From the NCBI GenBank assembly GCA_963277665.1, contig OY728136.1, forward strand, positions 809,745,123-809,809,122: a DNA stretch of 64,000 nucleotides. Reading direction: 5' to 3'. A model generated the notes under the pieces. That model saw only the letters and a program-made list of their open reading frames with translations, did no database searches and was not told the origin of the DNA. The stretch comes from Viscum album. Lineage: Eukaryota > Streptophyta > Magnoliopsida > Santalales > Viscaceae. The position numbers and the translations under genes were made by a program. Positions 23,874-36,450 of this stretch are shown here, one piece after another; the stretch's first letter is position 1, and every line of letters starts with the position of its first letter.

Positions 23874-24460
23874 TGAAGTTCCAAAGGATCAAAGAACAAC
23901 TGAGAAGGGGGTTGAATCAATTTTTTTCTTTTTTACAAATTTTAAAATTTAAGAAACTTATTTCCTTTAACTTGTTAGAGTTTATTCCTTATCAACTTTT
24001 AATAAACTCAAATTTATGTTATAATAGGAAAGTAAACAAATCACATAAGATTTACAAGGTTCTTCCTCGGTGTGAGAACCTACATCCTTTCCATAGACAC
24101 TCCCATGGGTCTATGAAAATTCACTATAATGAAGAAGTGGATATAACTTGTGTCAACTCCAATTAGAAACATTATATCTCCTAATAAGAATGATTTTACT
24201 GACTCTCATCAGTTTATAAATTTTTATTACAAAAATGAGCCACAAAAAAGGTATAATGACTTTTTTCAATATGCTCCACAAAAGTCTCTGGGTTTGATGA
24301 CCCTGAGTTCAATGGCCCTCAATCTGATTTTATTAGTATGGTAATATGAACTAACTTTAGTCTGATCTTATGATGAGATATTTGTACAAAAAACACTTCT
24401 AAAACGAACTCTATAGCACTTCCACCTTTATAAACATGCGAAAAATGATTAATTATGATT
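23874..24460 (-). repeat. Copia-A 5' LTR, truncated
   Basis: The first roughly 590 bp in window coordinates match the 3' LTR. Identity stops abruptly after AATTAATTATGATTG, where the other LTR continues with its TATA region. The U3 part with TATA box and minisatellite is missing here. The break coincides with TGTAAAAGAATTTGG at 24460, so an insertion or deletion is possible. Confidence 0.78.
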
Positions 24461-25381
24461 GTAAAAGAATTTGGATACTACTGATATTTTTTTAAAATAA
24501 TGTTTTTGAGTCCTATAAGGCATGTGGATTCAACCATCAGTACAGATATAGTGAAGGTGATTCTCAATGACCCAAATTTATCCATTATTTCTTATACATA
24601 GAAGGATTCCACATTGATGATTTTGTAGACCAAGTATACCCAACATTATCTTCCCCAAGTCATAAGAGAGTTTCATGCTAGGCCTACCACTTTCTTGGAA
24701 GGACCTGGTGCCAAATATCTAGATTTGATGACATGAAAATCTAATGGTTCCCCAATGCTACTAGTCCCCATACTTGGAGGAGATGAGTTTCACATCAGGT
24801 TCACCATTTTTTTTCGATGCTTTCACTAGGGCCAGCACATCACACTACTTTTGTTGCCCTGTGTCCCCACTTTCCAAAGGAAAATAAATTCCATCACTTT
24901 AATTAGTGATGTCATCTCCTTGATTGAAATGGGATGATAGTATTTTGGTTCCTCCTTCCATGGATTCCTCCTTGGGTCTTATTTCCTAGTTTGGGTCTCC
25001 CTCATATATTTAAGTAATGTTTTTGAAACTTGTTCCCAATGTCATCTCGAGGTGGACACTTGTTAATTACGTTGCTTTTATCTTGATAGAGAAGAAACCT
25101 TCGGTAAAAGGAGGTAGTAATGTTGGGAATTTCCAATAACTTCTAGAGGTTGGGTAGGTTGGGAACCTATAATGTTTTCCTTATTTAAAGTTGGAGGCAT
25201 CTTGGATGAGGCATATTAGGCACAAAAGCTAAGGAATCATGCGTCGTCCATAAGGTAGTTGACATCAGGGGTGTAAGTCTTATGTGAATTTTTACCTTAG
25301 TCATCCCATTTTTATTGTATAGGGGTAGGTATTTTGGATATGTTCACAAGTTTAACATCTTTTGAAGTCATGTTGGGAATA
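24461..25381. other. Unclassified DNA between copia elements
   Basis: No family recognised. Minus-strand reading gives short protein-like pieces (for example KRRKP-type basic and WGLVALGNH segments) with many stops. It is possibly the continuation of a degenerate gene that includes the 33-bp repeat to its right. Confidence 0.3.
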
Positions 25382-25911
25382 GGTTTATTATCTTATGAGG
25401 ACAGATGGGTCATAGGTTTAATATCTTACGGTGATAGATAGGTCGCATGATTAGCCTCTTATGGAGACATATGGGTTATAGGTTTAACGTATTATAGGGA
25501 CAGATAGTTCATATGTTTATCATCTTGTGGGGATAGATGGGTTGTAGTTTTATCATCTTACGGGGATAGATAGGTCGCAAGTTTAAAATATTTTAGGGAT
25601 AGGTGGGTAGCAAGTTTAACATCTTATGGGGAAAGATGGTTCATAGGTTTAACATCTTGTGGGGATAGATGGGTCACAGGTTTAACATTTTGCAGGGACG
25701 TAAGGGTCATATGTTTAATGTATTTCAAGGATATATGGTTTTTAGATTTAACATCTTACATGGATAGATGGGTCATAGGTTTAACATCTTGTGAGGATAC
25801 ATAGGTCATGTATTTATTATCTTGAGGGATAGATGGGTCATCGTTTTATCATCTTGTGGGGATAGATGGGTCACAGGTTTAATGTCTTGTGAGGACATAT
25901 GGGTATTAAGT
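25382..25911. repeat. 33-bp minisatellite, about 16 units
   Basis: Consecutive imperfect units of the form AGGTTTAACATCTTGTGGGG-ATAGATGGGTCAC keep an exact 33-bp period; one unit is 32 bp. No unique spacers occur, so it is not a CRISPR array. On the minus strand each unit reads as 11 residues close to VTHLSPQDVKP, and the frame is held through most units with scattered TAA stops and the 1-bp slip. That suggests decay of a protein repeat. Confidence 0.92.
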
Positions 25912-26813
25912 GTGTCCCAAGTGGGGAATATGATCACACTTGGGATTTGGTGGAGTGTATCCCCAGGGCTTACACCTCAAGGGGGATTATTTCAAGGCAA
26001 TAAGAAGATACAAAAAAAGGAATCTCTACCAAAATAGGCAAGTCGTTTCTCTTGGTGATACCACCTTTAGGGATTTCGTATCCACTACTCATGAGCTTAT
26101 GCCTCTGGGTGGGGTAGGTGTATACACTGCCATAGAGGAGTATAAATTAGAGGTCTCAAATTTAGGGTACCTATTCTTATAATAAAAATGAATTAGGGTG
26201 TCTGTTCTTAGAAGCAAAAGGTAGGGTAATGGTCCAAGATGTGTTGGAAGCATAGGGAGCTTCGGGCCAGGGACCAAAAAGTTATTGTGTGAAAATTTAT
26301 TATATTTCATGAAAATAAGGTTTTATGATCAATGGGATCTAGAAAATGTATAACACATGGATTCAGGAGGTGTGGGTGCGTGAAAATTTTGGTGTTACAC
26401 ATAGCTTGGAGTTGCACGAAGGCTGCTTCTCTTATGTGAACCCAACTATACTTAAAAGGTGTTGTGTGAGGAACTCCAAACCGGAAGCCAAGCCATATTT
26501 TAGACCACTTGAGGTTGGATACACAAGTTATCTACCTTTTAGAGTCCATGGGATTCTATTGTTGCATGATGTTGTGGAAGAGAGATTTTCTGGAGTGAGA
26601 GTGGTCCTTCATCTTCCGGAGATCTCTATCTAATATTGGGGTGAGGTTCTATATATAGCCAAAAAAGTGTGGTTGATGTCATGAAACTTCACTGTGATGC
26701 ATAAATAGGGTTGTGCTCTTCCTAGACCTTTTTTGATGGGGATTGACCTCACAACATGTATGGTTCAATGTCATCTTTCACAAACAACTTTATGGTCACA
26801 CAAATGATGTTTT
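25912..26813. other. Unclassified DNA right of the minisatellite
   Basis: Contains short open pieces on both strands, the longest 95 codons at 26346-26633 on the plus strand, starting MYNTWIQEVWVRENFG. None resembles a known family to me. No repeat or terminus is seen. Confidence 0.3.
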
Positions 26814-27185
26814 GTGTGCAACCCTCCAATTTTGTGTGTATATGACTTGTCCATAATTTCTTACTTGGGGAGCACTCCTGAAACTTTTATTTTTGGCATC
26901 ATTGTTGGCGCACAAGCCCTTTTCATGCAGATCTGTTTATTTTCACGTAACATTCAAAAGTTATACGCAACCTGCTCCTTGACCCTGAGATATTTCTTTG
27001 GGGTGGGTTACATACTTGGTTTATGTGAAACTATCCTTTTAGCGTACGATGCACATTTTTTGCACCAACAATGGCTTAAACCATCATGTAATGTATTTAA
27101 AGTTATAGGATCAGTAAACCTATGGTTTACGATTATTAATTCGATTGTATATGAAAAATTATTTATAATCATTTTTTATAAATGA
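26814..27185 (+). CDS. Hypothetical hydrophobic ORF, 123 codons
   Basis: Starts MCNPPILCVYDLSIISYLG and contains two or three hydrophobic stretches (FIFGIIVGAQALFMQICLF; LRYFFGVGYILGLCETILLA) that could span a membrane. It is the longest plus-strand frame in the unclassified block. I do not recognise the family. There is no clear promoter or neighbour that supports expression, and in AT-rich plant DNA a frame of this length can arise by chance. It is listed only because it is intact and unexplained. Confidence 0.2.
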   Translation: MCNPPILCVYDLSIISYLGSTPETFIFGIIVGAQALFMQICLFSRNIQKLYATCSLTLRYFFGVGYILGLCETILLAYDAHFLHQQWLKPSCNVFKVIGSVNLWFTIINSIVYEKLFIIIFYK

Positions 27186-28406
27186 TTGTTACATATCGAG
27201 GTACGCCTTTTATCCAATGTATCCATATGATATTCATTTTCAAGAATTCCATGGATAAATCTTATAAAGACTTTATATATAACAAATAATTAAAAAATTA
27301 CTACTATATAAGAATATATTCACTCTTATAGAGATGTTAATTGACTTTATCTACTGTTAAATGTACTTAAATGATCATATAATGATTCACATGGGAGTTC
27401 TTGTAAATATTTTAATCAAAATAATATTTATAAATATTTTTATTCAATATATATACATAATATTTTTAGGATCTTCCATTGTTTATACTCATATTTTTCA
27501 TTATAATTTCCAATTATGAGGGTTGATGAATTCATAAAATAATCATAATGGGTTAGGCCCATCATCAAGAATATTATTGTATATTTTAGAAATTACATCC
27601 CATATATTATTTTATAATAAATCTACATGGGAATGGATCCTCCATATATTTTGGAGTTGGTGAATGTGGTATCAAAAAATAATGTGTAATAATATTATAG
27701 ATTCACAAAACACACCTCATCACCATCACAAATTATAATTCATAGAAAAAAATTTATAACATAATTCGCTTTACCAAATAAAGGAGAAATCATTTGATCA
27801 AAATTCATAAAATCTCAAATATTCATGATAAAATTTTAAGTATGAGTACCACAAATCATATCAAATTTTTCATTAATAATTTCATTCTCTTCAAGGAATA
27901 AAATAATGTAATTATATTCACATAAGATAATTCATTCATTAAATTACATGATTCGTGAATGATACTTCATTATTTATCAATAATGATTATCTTTAATTAA
28001 ATACTAATTTTATTTATTATGATAATCAATGTTTAACCACATCAAGTGGTAAAATAATTTTCATAAAATATATCAGATTATAGTGGTTGTGTAATTCTTT
28101 TATCTCATCTATGAACTATAAGAGGAATAATATCTTCTTCAGGGGATAATATTGAATGAATTACATGAGATGATATTAATAATCTATAAGCACGTGATAA
28201 ATTATAATGTCTTTATTTGATATTATTGCTACAAGATAAATAATTGATAAATGAATATATCCTTCAATATAATGTCAAAGGACACTATTTTCATATCATC
28301 CTTGAGGGATGAATTATTTTATATTCATTATTAAAATTCATTGATATCCTTAAATGTTTATTATCATCAAAAAAATTCTTGTGGTTATATTATTATTATT
28401 ATTTAT
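27186..28406. other. AT-rich DNA, nothing recognised
   Basis: Very AT-rich, with many short TTCATAAAAT / AATAATAT words and no open frame of note. It could be an eroded LTR or an AT-rich untranslated region. No termini are visible. Confidence 0.4.
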
Positions 28407-30375
28407 TGAAGTTCCCTTGGATCAATATTGTATCACAGAGAGGGAGAGGGGGTGAATTAGTAATCACTTTTATTTTATAGGAAATTTTCTTAACTTGGTA
28501 AGGAAACTTTTCCTAATGTTTGAAACTTTTATAATTATGATTCACTCAAATATAAATATAAACCTCATATTTATTATGAAATAAATATGAAGAGATAGCA
28601 ACATTCAATATTTACAAGTTTGGTACAAAGACCTACTCATTTCCATGTTGGTCATTCCCCCCAACATAGATTCTTTTACTAAATTCTTTTAGGATTACAA
28701 AGAGAAAGAAAGTAACTGGTTATACCCCAAGTAATCATTCCTCTAGCTAACCCTGGTTCTACCTCCCAATAATCAAATCTTATGGAATAGTTGGTTATAA
28801 CCTCCAACTATCCTAATTGTATCCTCTTGAAGTCATGGCAGGTTATACCCCCCAACCACAAGCCTTTTTAGTATCTGGTTATACCCCGAAACTACAATCT
28901 CTTTCATTCTTATTTTTTGGTCCACTATATAAAGATCTTCTCTTTCTCTAAAAGCAAGATAGATCACCTTTAACAGTGTAAAGAAACTCTCTTAAGAGTC
29001 TGTTGGCCTTGAAACCTCCTCTTGATCTTATGAAGATTTGGATATGCTTAATATGAACTTTTTAGAACTTCATCCAAAAACTTCCATAACAATGTTTGTT
29101 TGATCAGCTCCTACTGGTATACCCTCTATTTGATAGATCTCTATTTGGTTGGTCTTTTTTAGATGCGTCTCAACTTAATGCACTTCAGTTTGGCATGATC
29201 TAATTGATAAAACTCCATCTGTTATTCTCATATAATGTTTCTATTTATGATGAAGTAAGTTTGTTATGATGTGACTCCTTCTTTAAAATTTTCTTCATTC
29301 GTTTGATCTTTGATTGAATCTCCCCCATCTGATGCACTCTTCTTCAAACGAATAGGAACTCGGTTAGCTACTCTTCACTATTTTTATTCTTTGGCTAATG
29401 GAACTCGATCTAGTTAACCTTCCTCAATCAAGTAGGAACTTGATAAAAGTTTCATGGAATAAAACCTTTAGAAGTTAAAATCCTTCACACATTAACAATA
29501 TTAAATCCAATTTATTTATACTATTGTTCCCCTTTATATGGGTGTACTTCTAGAGGTTTGGGAGAGAACTAAAATTCATTTTCCTGCTCAATGAAACTTT
29601 TTATTTTGAATATTCTCGCTTAATTGAATTTTGTTGGGATACTTCTCAACTATTATGGAACATTCTCAAACATAATTTAAGTTTCTTGAAATATCTACCT
29701 TTATACCAAATTTCTTAGACTCTGTGTTAAGGAACTTCTAAAAAATTTCATAAGCTCATAAATATAGTAAATGTTGATTGATTAACTCAATATATTCTTG
29801 TTAAGTACTTTACATGGTATATTTAAAGCTCCTTATAACTCCTCTGTTTGATGGACTCAGATATTTTCATTGTTTGATGGACCTCTGTTTAGCTTTCATT
29901 TGTTACGAAACCTCTGTTTGTTAAGATCAACATATGTGTGCCTGATGGAATCTCATATCTCCATCAAGTGGATCTTCATACTTCTCTCTGACCAGTTATC
30001 TTCATATGCAACCTCTGATTGATGATCATCTATTTGATATCACTTATCTTCATCTCAAACATTGTACACCATTCTTTACTTGGATCACCTTCACATTTCT
30101 CCATAAAATGACATGAAAAATCTTCATATGTTGGATATTTTTTGTGTCTATCTATTATAACTTTTACCATTTAAACTTCATATAAATATTTGTCTGGTGC
30201 TCTACATAGATTTCCTCTATCTGACAACTTTGAAAAATTGTCCTCTATACCTTTATGTAGGTCATGTAAAACACATGTGACCTTTCTATAGTTTGTAGGA
30301 ATATATTGTTACCTTTATGTGGGTAATTTAAATATTCAGTTCCCTTTAAGTAAAATTTACAACTTTATCCTTCAT
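28407..30375 (-). repeat. Copia-B 3' LTR (about 2.0 kb)
   Basis: Bounded by the TGAAGTTCCC edge and the polypurine tract. It contains a minus-strand CTTTATATAG TATA-like word at 28924-28933. It also contains several GGTTATACCCC-CAACTA-type repeats at about 28720-28900 and many (T/C)CTGTTTGATGGA-like words at about 29100-30060. Confidence 0.7.
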
Positions 30376-30910
30376 ACTTCTCCCCCTTTGTACTTCTTTT
30401 AACATAGGGTCATTCCATCTGATAATATGCATAGCTTCGTACAACATACAACTCAATCATTCTCCATAAATCCATTTCTCATTCTTTTTACAAACTCTAA
30501 ACTTTTTCAATTTTTGTGTCACCCTATAGCATCATTCATGTTCCATCTAATAACATTGTGCGACTAAAACCTCATACAGTTGCAACATCTTCACCTGATC
30601 ACTTCTATCTAGTGATCTACATATGGTGATCTATCTCTAGTAATCTTCATCTAGTGATCTTGATCCATTATCATCATTTTTATAACCTCGATCTCCCCCT
30701 TCAGACTCAAGCATGGATCACATAAATCTTTATGATGTTAGGAACTAGTAGAATGTCATATCATTGTCTGAATTTCTAATAAACTTTCTTATATTACATA
30801 AAGAAAGTTTTCTACACCTCATAAGGAAACTTTTCCTTAACCTCCATAAAAAAATATTCTTACACACCTTCAGAAACATATTCTCTCAACTTTCTCTACA
30901 AACACATACT
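28407..30910 (-). mobile_element. Copia-B: SIRE-like element, LTR plus a short internal piece
   Basis: The left edge TGAAGTTCCCTTGGATCA, followed by GGGAGAGGGGGTGAATTAG, is a diverged copy of the Copia-A LTR edge. About 2.0 kb later the minus strand reads AAAGGGGGAGAAG, the lineage's polypurine tract (about 30376-30390). About 0.5 kb of internal DNA without recognisable coding follows, up to the edge of Copia-C. The rest of Copia-B is not in the window. Confidence 0.72.
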
Positions 30911-33689
30911 TGAAAGTGCCTAGTAATTATGATTATATCACTGAAAGGGGTAGGGGTGAATCAGTGATACTTTTTCTTTTATGTTTCCTTGAAACAACCT
31001 TCACCTCCTGTTAAATATTCAATTCCCTACTGAAAACAATTCAAGTACACATCCAAAGGAACACAAGTATTTTCAAGGTTCGCTATTAAATACGAATATA
31101 TAGCTACATCCTTAGTATGGTTTGTAAGTAATCCAATACTACACAATACACTAGAAATTAATCCTTGGATTACAACAAGTAGGATATACCCTTTCACTTG
31201 TGTATCACTATGTAAATAATTCCAATAGTGTGTGTTCACCATGTTAGCACAAATAGGGTAATACAAAATTTATGTAACAAATCATGTTACCAGTGCTTCT
31301 TTTCAATTCCACAAAATTATTCAATTTAAAACACTTCTTAAATTTACTACCCAGAAGAAGGTAAAAACTTACTAGACTTTGTCATGAAAACTCAGTCTAA
31401 TTTCACCAGTCTGATTTTCCCAGTCTGATTCCTCTAAGTACAATTCTACTCAATACGATTATTCTAGGTACGATTCTCCCTTGTATGAAAAATATGAATT
31501 TGACAGAATATGGTAGAGATGAATTAGAACCACATCAATTCTGAGTATAGAAAACTCAATACGATTCTCCTTGTATGATTCTTACTTAGTCTAGAAATCT
31601 CAATACAAAAATCCTGAATTCGATTATCCATCCTGATATGATGATCAACTAAATATGATTGACAATTTGAGTATAGTAATTAGCTGAGTACAATTATTAT
31701 TGAGTACGATGGTCAACTGAATACAATGTTGTGATCTTGTCTCTTCTCCTTTCACTTTAATCCATCAAAAATTATTTAACACAAGTGATTACAGAAAATT
31801 ATTTCTCTCTCTTAAACTCAGAGCTTCTCTCTCATGAACAGTACATCGGTCATCATAAAAGTACAATGTATTTTTCACCTTTTATAGGTGAACCTTGAGT
31901 GGATTTGGTGGGAATCCCAAAAAATTTCATACTTAATCAAATTCACTCTAATATCAATTTCCCCTAAAATCTAGGGTGAATTTTGACTTCATTAACTTTT
32001 CTCAAAGCTTCTTGATTCTTCTACAATCTTTAATTCTTCTTCAGATTCTCATTTCAATAGTGAGTCTAATTTCAATTCATGAGTCCAATTTTCTGAATCT
32101 GATTCCTTCAATGCAATGCTCTATTTCAAATGAATATATAAATGTATGAGGAAATGGATATCACTCATGAATACTGAATACAATCAATCCTTTTGAATGT
32201 CTAGATCCCCCTTGGTAACACATCCAGTAAAATCCTCTTTCAAGCCACTTTTAATTCTTCACTCCTTCTCTTGACCCAATTGGAAATATAAAACAATTTT
32301 ACTCTAATACAAAGGCTCTTGACCCGATTGAAATACAAATAATCTCCTTCAATTATTAACTTTTTCTCTTGAACCAATTGAGAAATGCACTTGAATAGAA
32401 AAAACAAAGCAAGTAAACTCTTGACCCACTTGATGAATACATTTAAAAACAAATCAAATTTCATATATCTCTTCCTTCAGCAATTCAATCAACCATCCAT
32501 CCCAGCTTGATTACGATTATCCAGAGTACGATCTTTCTGAGTACGATTGGCCTGGATACAATAGTTTCTGGGTACGATCATTCTGGGTACAATCATACTT
32601 GGTACAATATTTTTATTCCTGATCCTGAGTACGATCATCCTGGGTACTAAATTTTTCTTATGACTATGATAGATGATCGAATTCTACAATGCCTGACTTT
32701 CAATTAAAATTATTGAAACATTCCAATCCTTTAGCAACTTATTTCTTTCCTTCTCAGCCTGAATCTGATTGTCATGAGTATGATTCCTTTTCAATCGATA
32801 GCATCTCTTTCTTCTCATCCATCCAAATATGATAAATCTAGGTATGATTTGGAATACCTATTTTCCATTTTCTTTCATCAAGCTTGCATCATAAGTTCTT
32901 CAATCAACTCATGGTCTATGTGAAATAAAAATCAGAAAAGTGTCATCACATTTATTTTATCGTAGTCATAGATAATTTGATTCTCTATCAAACAACCACT
33001 CATTTCACACCAAATTCAAAGTCAATATGATTTCCATTTACTTCCAACAAGATAATTTCTCTTTCATTCCGGACCCGAGGTGACTCTAATCAGAACCATT
33101 TCTTCCAAACAACTTTTTCTCGTTATTATGGACAGAGTGGGTCCAGTTCTTTTGAAAACATGAGTCCTATTATTTTGAAAACAAAATTTAGTACAATTTT
33201 TACCAAATAAAAAGTGAGGTTATTTCCCTTTCATCTTAAACTTACATAATAAAACAAATCCTCCTTTGACAAAAAAAGACAACATTGGAAGACAACCACC
33301 TTCATATTTAGTTTGGTCCTAATAATCTCCCCCTTTGGATTTTGTTTTCAAACAAGTTTTATAAATAAATGAACTTTGTATTCTCAAGCAATGGATTACA
33401 TATCAACAATTCTAAGCCTATGTGAGCTAAATCATTATAGGAAACAAGAATCATTGATAGCAAAACCATGTTGTCCAAAAGTAGTGATTATGAAAACCTT
33501 TTTATTTTTCCTTCCTCAGTACTTCTTCAACATTAGTTTTTCTTCAGCCTTCCTAGAATATAAAATAATTTCTTTTCCTACAACCACTTCAACAAACAGT
33601 TAGAATAGTTTACATACAAAACAATGTTAAATTCACAGCTCACCCACAACTCCCTATTTTTATATGAAATACATTGATTTATGAAATAA
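30911..33689 (-). repeat. Copia-C 3' LTR (about 2.8 kb)
   Basis: Contains a minus-strand promoter-like CCTATAAAAGGTG (about 31876-31890). Two clusters of short repeats with a GAGTACGATCATCCTG core occur (about 31390-31730 and 32505-32660). The second cluster is close to a 16-bp period over about nine units. Confidence 0.78.
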
Positions 33690-33759
33690 TTCTCCCCCTT
33701 GACAATAAAATCCAAAGGTAAGATGAGAGAGGGGATAGAAATACATACCTAAAACTTGA

Positions 33760-35183
33760 AGAGAAAGAGGTTGGAAACCCATGTTCAATCTCAATTTAGA
33801 AAAGGATTCTTTTAGTAAAGGTTTTGTGAAAATGTCAGAAACTTGTTCCGATGTTGGAAAATATTACAGATTCAATTCATTATTCTTCATGTGACCTTTG
33901 ATGAAATTATATTTGATATAAATATGTTTTTAATGAGAATGTTAAACTGTATTCTTGGTGATATTTATTGTACTTTGATTATCACAATCCAAGAGCAAGG
34001 GTAACTTCACTTCCACAAGTAAATCTTAAAATTGAGTTTTCATCCATATAAGTTGAGTAGTGGATTAAGTGGTAGCAACATACTCATATTCAGCCATACT
34101 AAGAGTTACTAAATTCTGTTTCTTTGAATTCCAACTAACACAATTCTTTCCCAGAAAGAATACTCCACCAGATGTGGATCTTCTATCATCAACATTTTCT
34201 ACCCAATCAGCATCTGAATACCCAAACAATTCAATACTATCTGAGCTATCATACCTAATTCTGAATTATATTATTCCTTTGATGTATCTAAGAATTATTT
34301 TTCCAAAAATTAAATGTGATTCTTTTGGAGCACTCTAAAATCTTGCATATTAGGTAATATCATAAACAATGTCGGGTCTTGAGGCAGTCAAATATAATAA
34401 ACTTCCAATCAACTTTCAAAATTCTTTCTAATCAACTTATTTTCCTTTTCTATATTTAGAAAAATTTATTCCCACTAATATTGGTGTGGAAATAGGTTTT
34501 GAGTTTTCCATTCCAAATCTCTTAAGAAGATCCTTAGAATAATTTTATTCAGAAAGAAAAATGTATTTCTTCCTTTGATTTATTTGTAACCCAAGAAAGT
34601 ATTTCATTTCCCCAAGCATGCACATTTTAAATACCTTTTTCATTTCTTTAGAAAATCTTTCACAAATTCTTTCATCATTCCTAGTAAAGATAATGTCATC
34701 AATATAAACAATTACAATGAGGTAATACTCTTGACTTTATTTGATGTAGAGATTGTTATCCACTCTTCCTTTCTTGAAATTCATCTTCCTTAATCGTGTA
34801 ACTAATTTGGAATACCATTCCCTTGGAGCTTATTTTAGGCCATACAAATCCTTTTTCAATCTTCACACACAACTTTCATCTTTCCCAACAACAAATCCAC
34901 AAGGTTGTTCAATGTAAACTTCCTCTTCAAGATCTCCATTTAAGAATGTTAATTTAACATCTATTTGAAAGATCTTGTAGCCTCATTGTGCAGCAATAGA
35001 AAGAAAGATTCTAATTATTTCAAGTCTTGCCACTAGAGAAAAGGTTTTGTCAAATTCAATACCTTCAATTTATGAATAATCATTGCACACCAATATTGAT
35101 TTGTTTCTTATCAATTCACCTTCTTCATTTAGCTTGTTCTGGAAAACTCACTTTTTGCTAGTGATGTTTTTGTTTTCAGGACA
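33760..35183 (-). pseudogene. Copia-C reverse transcriptase and RNase H remnant
   Basis: Read right to left from the Gypsy-D junction: ITSKK-stop-[31 protein letters not shown], a [11 protein letters not shown] segment, then VYIDDIIFTRND with the catalytic Asp pair intact (about 34690-34710). MKYFLGLQINQRKKYIFLSE, FGMENSKPISTPILVGINFS and LTASRPDIVYDIT follow. RNase H reads GYSDADWVENVDDRRSTSGG, AEYEYVATT, DCDNQSTINITKN and FPTSEQVSDIFTKPLLK. About ten single-base stops (for example TGG to TGA at the first Trp) interrupt an otherwise well preserved reading frame, so this is the best preserved pol segment here. Confidence 0.9.
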
Positions 35184-36450
35184 TCCCCACTCACAAAAAA
35201 AACGGAACAATCAATGTTCACTGGTTTAGTCCTACTCCTCCAGACATACTCGAGACGATATACACCCACGCAACTTTTGGAGTTCCTCAAAAACTAGAGA
35301 CACGTACAACTTTCCCAAAGAATTCAATGATATCCAATTGACCTCAACGTCTATGAACAATTTAAAACACCAAGTAGAACCCAACTCTGCCACTCCACTG
35401 GGAGTCTGGGTTGAGCCAAGAACTGAGAGACTTGCTGGAAACCCATGGGACCTTTCTAGAAGGAATATCCCAAACAAGAAACACAAAACAACCTTCCAAA
35501 AATCCAAACACATCACAAAAAAACATCCATATACCAAACACAAAGCCATTTTCCAATTTCAAAAACCATTTAATCACAAAAACCCATTTTAGAAAAAAAA
35601 GCCCACTTTTTAAGAAATAAGAAGTGGCCTTAAAAGTCAATCCATCACCACTGATATTCTACGATGCCTCACAAATTTTCATTTTTGTACCACTCACGCA
35701 CCCATCCACACGATCCACCAACTTTCCATCAATCACGTCCACATGCACACATGAGCATCCATAGGAATACCACTGGACAAAGCAAGGTTCTTCCTCTTTC
35801 AAAAATAAAACATTCCCAATATTCCAAAAATACTTTTTTTCAAAAAAACCATTTTAAAGATTCAAGAAAAATTTTCAAAATGCTTTCCATTTATAAAACA
35901 ACCCACTTGAATTTCAGATAACCCAAAACATTATTTTAGGAATTCAATTTTCAACAAATCAAACACCAAATTCCAAGAGAAACACACCCCAAAAATCATG
36001 CCAACCACACACCAAAATAAAATAAGATAAACACCAAAGTCTTCTTCCCTTTTCAAAGGAAAACAATTTTGTGCCAAACCCAAAATGGAATCAAGACATC
36101 TCAAACATTAAAGCACCTAAACGGAGGACTAGTGGTCGTGTCTAACCCGATTACATGGTTTAGTAGACCATGCCCTAGGCAAGAACCAACCACCAGGAGT
36201 GTCAAACCGTACTCTCAGGCATCACATGGGTCACTAATTCATGTGAGACCATGCACAGTACTAGTTTACTCCTATTGTCATCCCCCATCCACACAGAGCA
36301 AATCCAAAACATAAATCCTGCACTACCCCTAGTTACTTGAGGATCGGAACGAGAAAGAGTTTGTGAAACTCTTCTCACACCTACCCCTCAAGTACTGACA
36401 ATCTTATCCTCGATCTACCTGACATCCCAAATAACAAGAACACAAACCTC
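35184..36450 (-). other. Gypsy-D leader / internal remnant
   Basis: Contains overlapping open frames on both strands of 70-105 codons. The minus-strand frame at 35232-35549 has Leu/Phe-rich and STQTPSGVAELGSTW segments, but I cannot match it to gag. The strand and position downstream of the primer site suggest untranslated leader. Confidence 0.35.

Larger units (their letters stand above)
16516..24460 (-). mobile_element. Copia-A: SIRE/Maximus-like Ty1/copia retrotransposon
   Basis: A nearly complete copia order is readable on the minus strand: 5' LTR remnant, tRNA-Met primer site, gag, protease, integrase, reverse transcriptase, RNase H, polypurine tract, 3' LTR. Order, the CCHC context (KYGGKIPLKCFEC) and LTR length suggest the SIRE/Maximus lineage. 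Both LTRs have homologous left edges in window coordinates: TAAAGTTCTAAAGG at 16516 and TGAAGTTCCAAAGG at 23874. The 5' LTR is cut off near 24460, so the second target copy cannot be checked; GAATC at 16511-16515 is the candidate first copy. Confidence 0.88.
30911..35183 (-). mobile_element. Copia-C: SIRE-like element, 5' half missing
   Basis: The left edge TGAAAGTGCCTAGTAATTAT then GGGGTAGGGGTGAATCAG matches the lineage's LTR edge. A 2.8-kb LTR is followed by the polypurine tract (minus strand CAAGGGGGAGAA, about 33690-33701), RNase H and RT. The sequence stops abruptly in the N-terminal part of RT at about 35183, where Gypsy-D begins. It sits inside the internal region of Copia-B, so it is the younger of the two. 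Confidence 0.82.

Noticed and set aside
25382..25911. Regular short repeats as a possible CRISPR array
   Set aside because: Units abut with no unique spacers and the context is a plant transposon field.
26814..27185. Host membrane-protein gene
   Set aside because: Hydrophobic but with no recognisable family, exon context or promoter. Kept only as a low-confidence hypothetical frame.
35338..35640. Overlapping plus- and minus-strand frames in the Gypsy-D leader
   Set aside because: Both strands are open over the same DNA with no recognisable domain; most likely chance in a leader region.
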